A stretch of DNA of 47,537 bases, taken from positions 1 to 47,537 of the IMG/VR virus record IMGVR_UViG_3300010430_000078; one strand, 5' to 3'. This DNA comes from a virus. The position numbers and the translations under genes were made by a program. Each line of letters starts with the position of its first letter. Positions within the stretch are counted from its first letter, which is position 1. This document shows, piece after piece, positions 18,561 to 26,844 of the stretch. The notes beneath the pieces are model-generated. The model had not been told where the DNA came from. It was given only the letters and a program-made list of their open reading frames with translations, and did not search any database.

Positions 18561-19283
18561 TTACCCCCTGATAGCGGCCTTATACTGGTCGATCTGCCAG
18601 CGGGCATCCCCGTAGGCCGTATGCGGCACACAGCCAACCGGCAGGGGCACGTTCTTTGGATTGATTCCAGCCCGCTTGAGCATGGTTCGAACGTCAACCA
18701 CGGTGTCATAGCGCCACGGTGAATCCAGCCCAACCTCCCGAAGCAGAGTTTCAACGGCGTTGATATCAAACTGCGGGCGGGCCACGACGAGTTCGTAATT
18801 GGCCTTGCCGTGATTCGTCAGCTGATTGAACACCGTAATAAAGTTCCTGCACAGCGACGCTAGGTCTTCGAACTCAGGGGCCGAGGACAGTTCCAACTCA
18901 CGAGCAAACCTCGGTGACTTGACGCGGTACATCAGAGTTTGAGTCTCGATCTTGCGGGGAGGAATCAGACTTTGCTGTGGTTCGATCGGGTAGTTGTGAA
19001 TATGGCGCTCATCCAACAGTGAGTCCTCATCGAGATCGTAGCCCAGCAGCCCGATTTCCGTGATCACCGGCCGGTTGCAAAGTGCAAGGGTTTCGATGTC
19101 GAGACTCAGGATGATATCCGGCGGAGTCGGGTCTGCGTAACGCACGGCTGCGGCGCGCGCCTCGGCTTCCTTTGCGGCTACTTCTTCCGCGCGGTTCAGG
19201 TGTGGGCGAATCGTGCCTGGGAGACTGCCCTGACCGGGTAGTTCTGCGGATCTAGTTTGGTTAAGTTCTTCCGTCATTTCCAT
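18561..19283 (-). CDS. DnaQ-like DEDDh 3'-5' exonuclease (240 aa)
   Basis: All five catalytic positions of the DEDDh family can be placed: Asp62 and Glu64 in LSLDIETLA (ExoI), Asp173 in RPQFD (ExoII), and His221 with Asp226 in HTAYGDA (ExoIII). The N-terminal 50 residues are a charged extension. The spacing and the AYGDARWQ end recall the small phage/bacterial exoribonuclease family (Rv2179c-like). It could trim DNA or RNA during replication; since the polymerase has its own exonuclease domain, an RNA-processing role is possible. Its ATG overlaps the stop of the upstream DUF3987-like gene (TAATG), so the two are coupled. Confidence 0.8.
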   Translation of the reverse strand: MEMTEELNQTRSAELPGQGSLPGTIRPHLNRAEEVAAKEAEARAAAVRYADPTPPDIILSLDIETLALCNRPVITEIGLLGYDLDEDSLLDERHIHNYPIEPQQSLIPPRKIETQTLMYRVKSPRFARELELSSAPEFEDLASLCRNFITVFNQLTNHGKANYELVVARPQFDINAVETLLREVGLDSPWRYDTVVDVRTMLKRAGINPKNVPLPVGCVPHTAYGDARWQIDQYKAAIRG

Positions 19284-20614
19284 TACTCCATGAGTGCCTT
19301 CGTCATTTCATCCTCACTGTTTGAGAGTCCTCCTTTGGCCATGAGGATAGCCGAGCCAGAAGAGGTTTGTGCCATGGCGACTTGATTCAGCTTAGCCAAA
19401 TCATTTACAGCCTCCATGAAATCTGAAGCACGTGAATCACGATGGAACACAGCGCGTAGGTCTTCTACTTTCACTGTACCTCGTGATCTTATGTACTCCA
19501 GCATGCTTTGTTTGAGGGCCGCTAGGGGATTCATACCGAACTCACCTAAGGCATCCGGCATCCCGCGTTCAGTAGCCCGCAAAATTTTGTGTGCAGCTTC
19601 GTAGTCTTCCTTCTCGATGATCTGCGAAGTGCGAGTCCCAGCCAGCGCCATCGCTAACTTAATCAAGTGGTCCTGCCGCCGCTCGTGATAGTAGCCAAAT
19701 CTTGGGTCATTGATTTCCAACTTAAAGTCGTACAGTGACTCACGATGCGCCATAGCCGCGGCGGTCTCCGTGAACTCCCCAGCCAACTCCAAGTAGGTAC
19801 GGTTAAACTGCCCTTTGATTTTGAGGACTAACTCTGAGTCAGGCTCTTCTGGTGTTGGGACGAGTTTGTATTTGCGAGTTCCGTATACCAAGATGAATCG
19901 GGACAAGAAACCCTGTCCGCCCGCAGCAGGTGGCATAGCGACGTTGAGACTCGAGGGGGTAGTGCAAGTGAGGAGATTAACGAGAGGGTCTCTGAGTACA
20001 GTGACTCCAGTTTTCGTTCGATAGTCGTAATCTTCTCCATCCCACATGGTGCCCAAAAAATCCAACATTTGGAAATTATTCTGTCCGATGAATTGGGAGA
20101 GTTCGGTCGCTGTAACCATAATGTGATGTTTGTCAGCACCGCTAACGAATCCCCGACCTTCCGAGAATTGATCTCCACTCTCCACGTCGGTGTCACGTAC
20201 ATTACTGATTCGAGCGACTTCATCGAGTGTAAGACCTGCCAAAGAATCTTCTGCTGCTGCGAGTTCGACATTATCTAAATACTCCTCTGACTCCTGCTTT
20301 CCTGACATTGCTTCAACCAGCCCTTGTCGCTGGCCCGCAGTATCTACCGGGGCAAACCTGACTCCAGTTGACTTACGCAATTGCCGTTTCATTATGTTCA
20401 TTGCGGTGGATTTGCGAGTCCCCGGGGTGCCTACAAGCGCGACATACTGGTTTGGATACACTGTGAGTGGGCCGAATGGAAACCAGCACCTACGGCCTAG
20501 GCACGCAGATACCCCACTCAAAGCAGACCACAAGTGAAACAGACGAGGACTCTCTGTATCCTCTACCATCGCCATGTAGTCGTTAAGAAACTCTGTATGA
20601 AAAGACAGACTCAC
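19283..20614 (-). CDS. DUF3987-like P-loop ATPase, putative helicase/primase-associated (443 aa)
   Basis: Walker A is GTPGTRKST at residues 62-70, preceded by FHLWSALSG..ACLGRR and FGP..VYPNQYVALV, the usual N-terminal signature of DUF3987 proteins. These are RecA/DnaB-like ATPases found in phage replication modules. The start is GTG at 20614 with no strong ribosome site; the next ATG would cut into the conserved TESPRLFHLWS helix region less safely, so GTG is kept. A C-terminal helical region (about 345-443) looks like a winged-helix or accessory domain. It probably serves as the replicative helicase or loader, since no DnaB- or T7 gp4-like protein is seen elsewhere. Confidence 0.75.
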   Translation of the reverse strand: MSLSFHTEFLNDYMAMVEDTESPRLFHLWSALSGVSACLGRRCWFPFGPLTVYPNQYVALVGTPGTRKSTAMNIMKRQLRKSTGVRFAPVDTAGQRQGLVEAMSGKQESEEYLDNVELAAAEDSLAGLTLDEVARISNVRDTDVESGDQFSEGRGFVSGADKHHIMVTATELSQFIGQNNFQMLDFLGTMWDGEDYDYRTKTGVTVLRDPLVNLLTCTTPSSLNVAMPPAAGGQGFLSRFILVYGTRKYKLVPTPEEPDSELVLKIKGQFNRTYLELAGEFTETAAAMAHRESLYDFKLEINDPRFGYYHERRQDHLIKLAMALAGTRTSQIIEKEDYEAAHKILRATERGMPDALGEFGMNPLAALKQSMLEYIRSRGTVKVEDLRAVFHRDSRASDFMEAVNDLAKLNQVAMAQTSSGSAILMAKGGLSNSEDEMTKALME

Positions 20615-20617
20615 GGA

Positions 20618-21199
20618 TCAAAGCACCCATCCCATCTGGTTGACGAGACGATCGTAGAGTCGACCTGCTTCAATCTCAAGGTCATCAAAACCTAGGTTGT
20701 TTTGGCAGCTCATTTGGTGCTCGTGAGAAACCCACTCTCGTGAATCATTCGAGAAGTCACACCCCAGCCGGTCTACTTGAGTCAAAAAGAAGTTGTCCCA
20801 GCCGACTGCTTCAGCGAGAGTCCTCGCTTCGATCTGGAAACCACAGTCGCGAATCAAGACCAGCCCAGGGAAATCTTTAAGGTCTTCGAGCAAAAGTTTC
20901 GCCATGATGTCCGGGCCGTAGACAGGCTTTAGGAATCGTTCGCTGATATCGATCATCAGCTGCCTGCCGGGCTTGTCGAACTGCGGGTAGTGAATCAACT
21001 TAAAGGCTTCATAATCAGGGCCATCAAGTCGGCGTCCCATTTCCTTCGTCATCGCGTAGGCTAGTAAGCGGAGAGGACTCGAAAGACTGACTTCCTTAAC
21101 CGGAATCGTGCAACCCTGTTTGTCAGCATGATCGGCCACCATCCCAGCTAGAGTGTCTTTGCCGGACCGCGGCGGCCCATTGAATCCTACTATATACAT
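20618..21199 (-). CDS. Deoxynucleoside monophosphate kinase-like protein (193 aa)
   Basis: P-loop GFNGPPRSGKDT at residues 5-16 opens the protein, as in phage dNMP kinases, and the rest has the size and Arg/Asp-rich C-terminal half of this fold. The start is placed at ATG 21199 because AGGAAA lies 7 bases upstream and the P-loop then begins at the normal distance; a longer frame reaches to 21262 without support. It would raise dNTP pools by phosphorylating dNMPs from host DNA breakdown. It ends 3 bases before the DUF3987-like gene start. Substrate range cannot be read from sequence. Confidence 0.75.
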   Translation of the reverse strand: MYIVGFNGPPRSGKDTLAGMVADHADKQGCTIPVKEVSLSSPLRLLAYAMTKEMGRRLDGPDYEAFKLIHYPQFDKPGRQLMIDISERFLKPVYGPDIMAKLLLEDLKDFPGLVLIRDCGFQIEARTLAEAVGWDNFFLTQVDRLGCDFSNDSREWVSHEHQMSCQNNLGFDDLEIEAGRLYDRLVNQMGWVL

Positions 21200-21228
21200 T
21201 ATTTTATTTCCTAGTCTGCAAAGAAATT

Positions 21229-21265
21229 GGGGTGCGAGCACTAAGGAGGGATCGACTCGCACCCC
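21229..21265 (-). terminator. Intrinsic terminator after the 71-aa gene
   Basis: A 10-bp perfect stem, GGGGTGCGAG (21229-21238) with CTCGCACCCC (21256-21265), 17-nt loop. Read leftward it is followed by AATTTCTTT. It lies between the 71-residue gene and the kinase and should reduce transcription of everything further left. Confidence 0.75.
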
Positions 21266-21287
21266 ACCAAGGGTGGACAGCCCTCGG

Positions 21288-21503
21288 TTACGTAACGGCA
21301 GCTTTCAGCGCAGCAAGTTCGACTCGCAATTGCGCAGCAGCGACCGCACTCATTTCGTCTAGCAGACCACCACCTGCCTGCGCCCCCGATGAAGAGGTCG
21401 TGTCAGGGTCCGCGATCAGGTCAAGTAATACCTGCACACGAGCGGGATCATTCGCAGCACCGGCGTAGTCACCGATAGTTGCGATTCCAGTAGTAGCGCC
21501 CAT
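21288..21503 (-). CDS. Unknown small Ala-rich protein (71 aa)
   Basis: A short, Ala/Gly/Asp-rich protein: helical start (IGDYAGAANDPARVQVLLDLIADPD), a small flexible Thr-Ser-Ser-Ser-Gly segment, then a long amphipathic helix (DEMSAVAAAQLRVELAALKAA). AAGGAG lies about 8 bases before the ATG, one of the better ribosome sites in the arm. It sits alone between the DNA polymerase (17 bases upstream) and a strong terminator (22 bases downstream), which would make it the last gene of a transcript. It has the look of a small multimeric, perhaps virion-associated, protein, but I do not recognise a family. Confidence 0.8.
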   Translation of the reverse strand: MGATTGIATIGDYAGAANDPARVQVLLDLIADPDTTSSSGAQAGGGLLDEMSAVAAAQLRVELAALKAAVT

Positions 21504-21520
21504 AATAAAATCTCCTTGAA

Positions 21521-24184
21521 TCAGGCAGCTTCGAGTTGCAACGCTTGAGATACAATATCCGACAACGAGTCTTTAGCCGGGTTCCATTCCACCATCTTCT
21601 TTCCCCACCGGAGGCCGAAGTTAGCTTCAGTCTTGACTCTCACCGTATGCCCATTGATTATGACAGGCCGTTCCATTACATACAATAGGTTATTCACGGC
21701 TTCTGCGAATCTCGGATGGTCTAGTCGCAGTTCTGCGGTGAAGGAATCATGCGTTTGCAAGAGAAACCTGAATCCATGACTGTCCAAGTCCATGACGCGC
21801 GGTTCATCCTTAGCATCTGGATTCGGTCCGTCCCTAAAATTCTTCGGTATATAACCGTGGTCAATTTCATACATGCTCCGATTCATGTTGCCTGCAGTGT
21901 CGGACTGTCCTATGAATCCCGTAGCCTCTCGCTGCGTCCCACTGTCGTTAGGGTCAGCCAAAAATTTACGGGTAATCCCGAACGCATTAGTCAAACTACC
22001 CTTGGTTCTTAGGGCATCCGCGATTTCCTTGTAGTATTCCTTGGGAGTCAAACGAGGGTAGCGTTTCCGGTAGGCGTTCATCAACACCTGACAGCCATGC
22101 ACGAGTTGTTCTTGATTCCACTTGGACGCGTCGGCGTGTCCCATGAGTTCCATCGCAGCAACAACTGCGTCTCGCCCCATCGTCATGAAGAGGGTGACAG
22201 CAGCCATCTGAAAGTTAGTTCCGTGTACGATTCGTTTTGAAAGTTGACGTATACCTCGCGTGGGGTCAACGATTGCAGGGTCATTAGCTCGCTTGCCAGC
22301 AACGATTTCATCGTACGGGACTTTGAAGAACAGTTCGCCGTGAACAGCATGTCCATCAACTCCAGACTCAATGACCTTAATTTTGTTGGGGTCATTGGAT
22401 TCATATCCCATAAACACATCGTCAGACTGGGAGTAATCAACGTCCATGAGGATGCACCCTTCGTCAGCGACAAGAAAATCCCGCATTGACGCTCGGATAT
22501 TTTGTGCATTGGTGCCATCCCAAAAGTTGGAACCTTTAGACGCAAACCGAGTCGAAGTGGTTCCAGCAGCAGAGTAGCATGTCCTAAAACGATCCGTGAA
22601 GAATTTGATTCCCCCTTTGACACTACCGTCCTCCTGCCACCTGCCGGTGATGTTGCCCATTTGTTTGTCAGGTTCCATGGCTGACTCAAGGGCGGTGATC
22701 ACATACTTAAAAACTGGATGCTCGGACTTAATCGCCTTAAGCGCGATAGCCCCGCTCGATGGTTTGACTCGCGAATCCTTGCCGATCACGCGGCCCTTGG
22801 CATTCCTTGGGCGGGCGCCGAGAACGTCGTAGAGAAGACTCACCTTCTGCGGCGGCGAGTTTACGTTGAACTCCGGGTCGTCGACTAGGTACCTGAGTCG
22901 CTTGACTTGCTTATCATACTCTGCCTTGAGTGCGTTGCGATGCTCTGCCATCCGAGTCATATCGGCCTTCACGCCGCGCAGCGAGATCCTCAACGCGCTA
23001 GCATTCCGCATGAATACATCCCGGTAGTTGGTTTGCATCGCGGGATTCACGTTCATCAGACGAAGAAGGTAAAGACAATTAAACAAAGTATAGTAAGTAT
23101 CCAGCGCATTGTACCGCCAGTACCTTTCCATGTTCCCTTGAATCTCATCCTTTTCCTCCTGTCCCTTGATGTCGTCTTTCCAATACTGGTACGAGTCCAA
23201 CAAGATGCTAGAGATAAAGTCCAGCGCCTTCGGCAGTTCCATGTACAGGGCATACCACATCAGCATGGTATCCAGCAGGTAGTTGTTGAGTCCCAACCAA
23301 TCCCGTACGAAATAACTCGCGTCGTAGTTGCCGTTCTGTAAGACCTTTAGTATTTCTGACTCATTGATATCCCGACAAGCGGAGTGAGCGATAGCATGGT
23401 CGACCTCGTCTTGCCAAAAACAGCCATCCGCCGAGTACTCGTCATAGAAAGGAATAACGAAAGACCGTACCGTGCCATCGGGGCGAATCCCGGTATAGCC
23501 GATACAAGTGATCTGAGCGGGCCAGCATCCGGTTTCAATATCCACAGATATAAGTTTACACTCCAAGAGCCAGTCGCGCGCTGCCTCACAATCTGAAGTC
23601 GTCCGGCAAACAGAATAGACAAAGTCTGGGAGTCGCCTTGGCTTGTTGTGGTAATAGCGAGCAGCTTTCTCCCAATCTCGCGTAAGAATCCATGATCCTT
23701 GGGGGATTCGATATGGCTCATAATTTACGTCCTCGTCTTCATCGTCTCGTACAAGTCGTTCGTCGATATTGCGGTGTATCGCAGTGATGGGTAGCGTGAC
23801 GACGACCGGGATTCCATGGTAATCATATACCCCGCCGCGGCACTTATCGAGGGTAGCGATTCGCTGATCCCATTCAACAAAGATTCCGAGCGAAACAGGA
23901 TCGCTGCATACGATAAGGCTGGGCTTTGTGCCATTAACTCGAATCCTTACTGCCTCTTCGATCTGCTCTTTGATGGCAGGGTTAAACCTAAGAGTCTTCT
24001 CGTTGCGATACTTGACCAGCGGTTTGTCGAGCAGCTTGTGAATGTTTGCAATGATGACACGCTCGCGGGGAATCCCTGCCTTGCGAACCATGCGGCTGAA
24101 CGCTGGGTCATAGCCGGGGCTGACTCCGTACTTGTCGGTTAAATAAAGAATGCGGCCGGTTGGTCGACGAGTCTGAAGTTTCAT
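21521..24184 (-). CDS. Family A DNA polymerase with 3'-5' exonuclease and UDG-like N-terminal domain (887 aa)
   Basis: Start chosen at ATG 24184; the longer frame has no support. Residues 10-145 resemble a uracil-DNA-glycosylase fold (RERVIIANIHK, PSLIVCSDPVSLG, CRGGVYDYHGIPVVVT). The exonuclease follows with Asp215/Glu217 (VDIET), Asp288 (NYDAS) and YNALD at 358-362. Polymerase motif A is VDYSQSDD (Asp583), motif B is R646...K650......NF658, and motif C is QTHDSF with Asp813. Motif C has Ser where Glu is usual (HDS, not HDE), and motif A has SDD where IEL is usual. The UDG-like part lacks the HPS-type catalytic histidine (TLPIT instead), so it may be a structural or uracil-reading domain. 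This is the replicative polymerase of the phage. Confidence 0.93.
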   Translation of the reverse strand: MKLQTRRPTGRILYLTDKYGVSPGYDPAFSRMVRKAGIPRERVIIANIHKLLDKPLVKYRNEKTLRFNPAIKEQIEEAVRIRVNGTKPSLIVCSDPVSLGIFVEWDQRIATLDKCRGGVYDYHGIPVVVTLPITAIHRNIDERLVRDDEDEDVNYEPYRIPQGSWILTRDWEKAARYYHNKPRRLPDFVYSVCRTTSDCEAARDWLLECKLISVDIETGCWPAQITCIGYTGIRPDGTVRSFVIPFYDEYSADGCFWQDEVDHAIAHSACRDINESEILKVLQNGNYDASYFVRDWLGLNNYLLDTMLMWYALYMELPKALDFISSILLDSYQYWKDDIKGQEEKDEIQGNMERYWRYNALDTYYTLFNCLYLLRLMNVNPAMQTNYRDVFMRNASALRISLRGVKADMTRMAEHRNALKAEYDKQVKRLRYLVDDPEFNVNSPPQKVSLLYDVLGARPRNAKGRVIGKDSRVKPSSGAIALKAIKSEHPVFKYVITALESAMEPDKQMGNITGRWQEDGSVKGGIKFFTDRFRTCYSAAGTTSTRFASKGSNFWDGTNAQNIRASMRDFLVADEGCILMDVDYSQSDDVFMGYESNDPNKIKVIESGVDGHAVHGELFFKVPYDEIVAGKRANDPAIVDPTRGIRQLSKRIVHGTNFQMAAVTLFMTMGRDAVVAAMELMGHADASKWNQEQLVHGCQVLMNAYRKRYPRLTPKEYYKEIADALRTKGSLTNAFGITRKFLADPNDSGTQREATGFIGQSDTAGNMNRSMYEIDHGYIPKNFRDGPNPDAKDEPRVMDLDSHGFRFLLQTHDSFTAELRLDHPRFAEAVNNLLYVMERPVIINGHTVRVKTEANFGLRWGKKMVEWNPAKDSLSDIVSQALQLEAA

Positions 24185-24282
24185 TTGATTTCCACTTGCT
24201 CCCTTACAAGAGCCATGCCAGGATTCGCGCTCTAGGTTTATGGCAGTACGCGAGTATCTTCCCGACATGACTCATGTAAAGG

Positions 24283-24313
24283 GTGGGGACGCCCTCGAAA
24301 GCAACGCCCCCAC
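24283..24313 (-). terminator. Hairpin between SSB-like and polymerase genes
   Basis: GTGGGGACG (24283-24291) pairs with CGCCCCCAC (24305-24313) with one internal mismatch and a 13-nt loop. Leftward it is followed by CCTTTAC, not a long U-tract. It lies directly after the SSB-like stop codon in the 141-bp gap before the polymerase. It could be an attenuator or an mRNA-stabilising 3' hairpin that lets the SSB-like protein be made in larger amounts than the polymerase. The rest of the gap (24185-24282) shows nothing else I can name. Confidence 0.5.
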
Positions 24314-24325
24314 ACCGTCAACGAG

Positions 24326-24832
24326 TTATTTCTTGCGCTTCTCTACGAGGAGATTCGCAGTCTTGTTCCCGTTGAAGTTGCCCGGCTTGATCTTACAAGT
24401 AAATTCATGGCCGGGGAAGTTGTCGATGATTCCAGGTTCAGTACCCTCAACGCCGCCGAACGGCCCTTCGTTGGGGAGTCCAATATCACCCAAGAATGCA
24501 CGAATCAGACCGAGTCCTTCGGCAGCCTTTTCGGGCACCACGTAGAACTTCTCGGTGTGCTTCTTGCCAAGCAGTTCGTCCTTCTGTTCCTGAGTCTTGT
24601 AGTCACGATCTGCGACTGACTTGACTTCAGTTACTTCCACCTTCGTGACCAGAACGATTCGCCGTTCGTCCTCCCGATTGGTAGTGTCCTCGAACTTGGC
24701 TTCAAGCCCTCGGAACGTATAGACGCCTGCCGGTAGTACCTCGAATCGTACCTCCTGAATATCTGATGCGTCGAGTTCTGCAATATCAGCTAGGCTAAAT
24801 TCTACTTCTTGACCTTCGAGTTCTTCGCTCAT
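24326..24832 (-). CDS. Putative single-stranded DNA-binding protein (168 aa)
   Basis: An acidic N terminus (EELEGQEVEFSLADIAELDASD), then a beta-rich body with alternating charged and hydrophobic residues (VRFEVLPAGVYTFRGLEAKFE, RRIVLVTKVEVTEVKS) and a basic end (GNFNGNKTANLLVEKRKK). This fits phage OB-fold SSB-like proteins that are encoded between a RecA/Sak4-like ATPase and the polymerase. Unlike bacterial SSB it has no acidic DDDIPF-type tail; the acidic part is N-terminal. No strong ribosome site is seen. The neighbouring gene order supports a recombination/replication role; the fold assignment is by eye. Confidence 0.55.
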   Translation of the reverse strand: MSEELEGQEVEFSLADIAELDASDIQEVRFEVLPAGVYTFRGLEAKFEDTTNREDERRIVLVTKVEVTEVKSVADRDYKTQEQKDELLGKKHTEKFYVVPEKAAEGLGLIRAFLGDIGLPNEGPFGGVEGTEPGIIDNFPGHEFTCKIKPGNFNGNKTANLLVEKRKK

Positions 24833-24871
24833 TTTAGTATCACTTTCTTTCTTTGGTTTGAACTACCCGGC

Positions 24872-25957
24872 TTACTTTTTAATAAGTCCACCGAGTCCTC
24901 CGACGCCTTTCACAGTGGACGGCTTAGCCGACGCTTGCGGAATGGAGTCAGAAGCTTTTGACTTGCCACCAATGCCGAGTGACTTACTCGACTTAGGGGT
25001 AGCAGGAATGAATGTACCGGCTTCGTGGATGATGAATCCCGCGCCCAGCCCTTGGTTGCCATCGGGGACAACGCCGCCGATCTTGCGAATCAAATCTTCA
25101 AAGCGATGGTCCTTCGCGGGGTCACCTTTGGAGTTCAAGTTGCCGCCACTCGTACGCTCGGAAGTTTTGGTGAAATCGATTTTGCGCTTGCCCCACTTGT
25201 CGGACTCAATCCATCCGATATCCGAGAAGAACTTGCCCAAGGTGTAGCCGTGCGGGCGACTCGAAGACTTCGGGATCATCTTAGTCCATTCGATGATCTT
25301 GTCCTTCATCTTGACGGAACCTGCGCGCTGGCCTTCGGGATTCGCCTGCTTCTCATATTGATCGGGGTGCCCAATGATGACGGTATTGCAGGGCGCTTTC
25401 TGTTGTGTGACAGCGATGTTCGTGAGTCGATTGCCGACCCCTTGATACATATTCTGCTCTGCCTTTTCGATCGATGCAATGTCGACTCCAAGATCCAAGG
25501 CTTTGTCGAGCATGGCCGAGTAGGCTAGCGTGGTCCAGCTGTCGATTCCCAAGACCCAATTGTGGTCGAGTTTCGCGGGCTGGATTTCCCAAACTTCATC
25601 AACACATGCGCCGGTTTCTTCGTCATGTTCATCGCGGCGTGAGTACTCTCGCTGCTTCGTGTCGTTCCACAGGAAGCGAGTCGCAGTCATGAAATTCGCG
25701 ACCACCGAAATCATCTTGGGGTCATGCTCGCCTACCAAGTCATCGCTTACGTCCATGTAAAAGACTCGTGCTTTAGCTTCGTCGCTTAGCTCGGCGATTC
25801 TTTGCCCGGCCACGTCGCCGTCTAGCAGGAGTACGTTGAACCCTGACTCCGCGGCTTGCAGCAGCCAAGTTGTCTTGCCCACTTTCTCGTCCCCGAGAAT
25901 CATCGCGTGTATCACAGGCTGCTTGCTGGCCTGACTCATCATGTTGCCGCGTGGCAT
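24872..25957 (-). CDS. RecA/Sak4-like P-loop ATPase (361 aa)
   Basis: Start placed at ATG 25957, with GGAAGGA 6 bases upstream. Walker A is GDEKVGKT (22-29) after a first strand VIHAMIL, then VLLLDGD; Walker B-like WVLGIDSW lies near residue 140, followed by NTVIIGHPDQ, a sensor-type strand. This architecture is that of phage AAA_24/Sak4-like single-strand annealing ATPases, which act with SSB in phage recombination. The C-terminal about 90 residues are low-complexity Gly/Ser/Lys (KSLGIGGKSK, GVGGLGGLIKK), a possible interaction tail. The SSB-like gene is 39 bases downstream. The 140-bp gap upstream (25958-26097) holds its ribosome site and nothing else I can assign. Confidence 0.8.
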   Translation of the reverse strand: MPRGNMMSQASKQPVIHAMILGDEKVGKTTWLLQAAESGFNVLLLDGDVAGQRIAELSDEAKARVFYMDVSDDLVGEHDPKMISVVANFMTATRFLWNDTKQREYSRRDEHDEETGACVDEVWEIQPAKLDHNWVLGIDSWTTLAYSAMLDKALDLGVDIASIEKAEQNMYQGVGNRLTNIAVTQQKAPCNTVIIGHPDQYEKQANPEGQRAGSVKMKDKIIEWTKMIPKSSSRPHGYTLGKFFSDIGWIESDKWGKRKIDFTKTSERTSGGNLNSKGDPAKDHRFEDLIRKIGGVVPDGNQGLGAGFIIHEAGTFIPATPKSSKSLGIGGKSKASDSIPQASAKPSTVKGVGGLGGLIKK

Positions 25958-26097
25958 AAGAAATCCTTCCGTAAAAACCAAGTACTGACCGGGAGTCTAT
26001 CACCCTAGCCATAATTAAAAACAACAGCCCGTGCTTTCTGGAGATGATCGTACGAGTCACAGGCTTATCGTGGAAACTGCGGGCGGCTAAGGTTCCT

Positions 26098-26451
26098 TTA
26101 GGCGACTTGTACCCCAGCCGTGATAAGTTTGACTTTGCCATTGAACGAGTACCCCAAAAAGGTTGTGTTACTTCTATTCGACTCAATCAGGTCACTCTCG
26201 CCATAGAATCGCAGGTGCTCTCGCAACCTATGCATTTGAACCGCGACGGTGTTTGATCTGCGAGTCCATTTGTGTCCAATCACTTCGCAACCTAACTCTT
26301 TCGTGGTAACAGGCTCGCCGTTCTTTAATGCTATATACGAAAGGAGTCGCAATTCCATCGGATGCACCGGAACTTGGCTGTCCCGATAGTACAGCAATTG
26401 TCTAACTAAGTCAAGGCGAAAATCACGGAAGTGTAGTTCAATTTTGATCAA
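26098..26451 (-). CDS. Single-domain OmpR/PhoB-type winged-helix regulator (117 aa)
   Basis: Residues 20-110 match the transcriptional regulatory C-terminal domain of OmpR/PhoB proteins: VHPMELRLLSYIALKNGEPVTTKEL (helix 1 and first turn), TNTVAVQMHRLREHL-like recognition helix (RRSNTVAVQMHRLREHL) and the final wing FLGYSF, equivalent to the family's GYRF. There is no receiver domain, so activity would not depend on phosphorylation. The start is TTG at 26451, with AAGGGG 8 bases upstream and overlap with the previous stop. A likely DNA-binding transcription regulator of the phage or host, possibly acting at the control region near 36.5 kb; that target is a guess. Confidence 0.85.
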   Translation of the reverse strand: MIKIELHFRDFRLDLVRQLLYYRDSQVPVHPMELRLLSYIALKNGEPVTTKELGCEVIGHKWTRRSNTVAVQMHRLREHLRFYGESDLIESNRSNTTFLGYSFNGKVKLITAGVQVA

Positions 26452-26843
26452 TGAATCAACCCCTTGCGGGAAGTAATCTCAAAGATCTTCGGGTCCACGG
26501 TGACTCCGATTTGCTGGCACTGAACCCAGGCTTCTTTCTTGTAGCGCAGAAAGGAATCCGGCGACGGCAGCTGATACAGAATCGCCACCGAAACAGCCAA
26601 CTCGTGATCGCGCGGTTCCCTCCACAAGGGGACTTCCTCGCCTACTTTGTATTGGATGGTTTGTGACTCAATATCACCAGCATTTTGGCGGGCCTTGGTT
26701 GCGAGCATCGCGTAATAGAAGCACGCATGGCAGGCACGGTCAATGACGAGTGCACCGTGTGGCTGAACGTACGACTCAAAATATGGGTACTCATAATTGA
26801 GGCGGCGTGTCAGCGATTCGTCTTGTTTGGTTGGCTTGGCCAT
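26448..26843 (-). CDS. Unknown protein (131 aa)
   Basis: Mixed alpha/beta protein with a basic start (AKPTKQDESLTRRLNYEYPYFESY), a CHACFYYAMLATKAR segment and a charged, aromatic C-terminal half (VPLWREPRDHELAVSVAILYQLPS). The paired Cys-x-x-Cys could bind a metal but there is no second pair. It starts at ATG 26843 with GGAG about 7 bases upstream, 1 base after the previous stop, and overlaps the winged-helix gene, so the two are likely co-expressed. Family not recognised. Confidence 0.75.
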   Translation of the reverse strand: MAKPTKQDESLTRRLNYEYPYFESYVQPHGALVIDRACHACFYYAMLATKARQNAGDIESQTIQYKVGEEVPLWREPRDHELAVSVAILYQLPSPDSFLRYKKEAWVQCQQIGVTVDPKIFEITSRKGLIH

Positions 26844-26844
26844 C

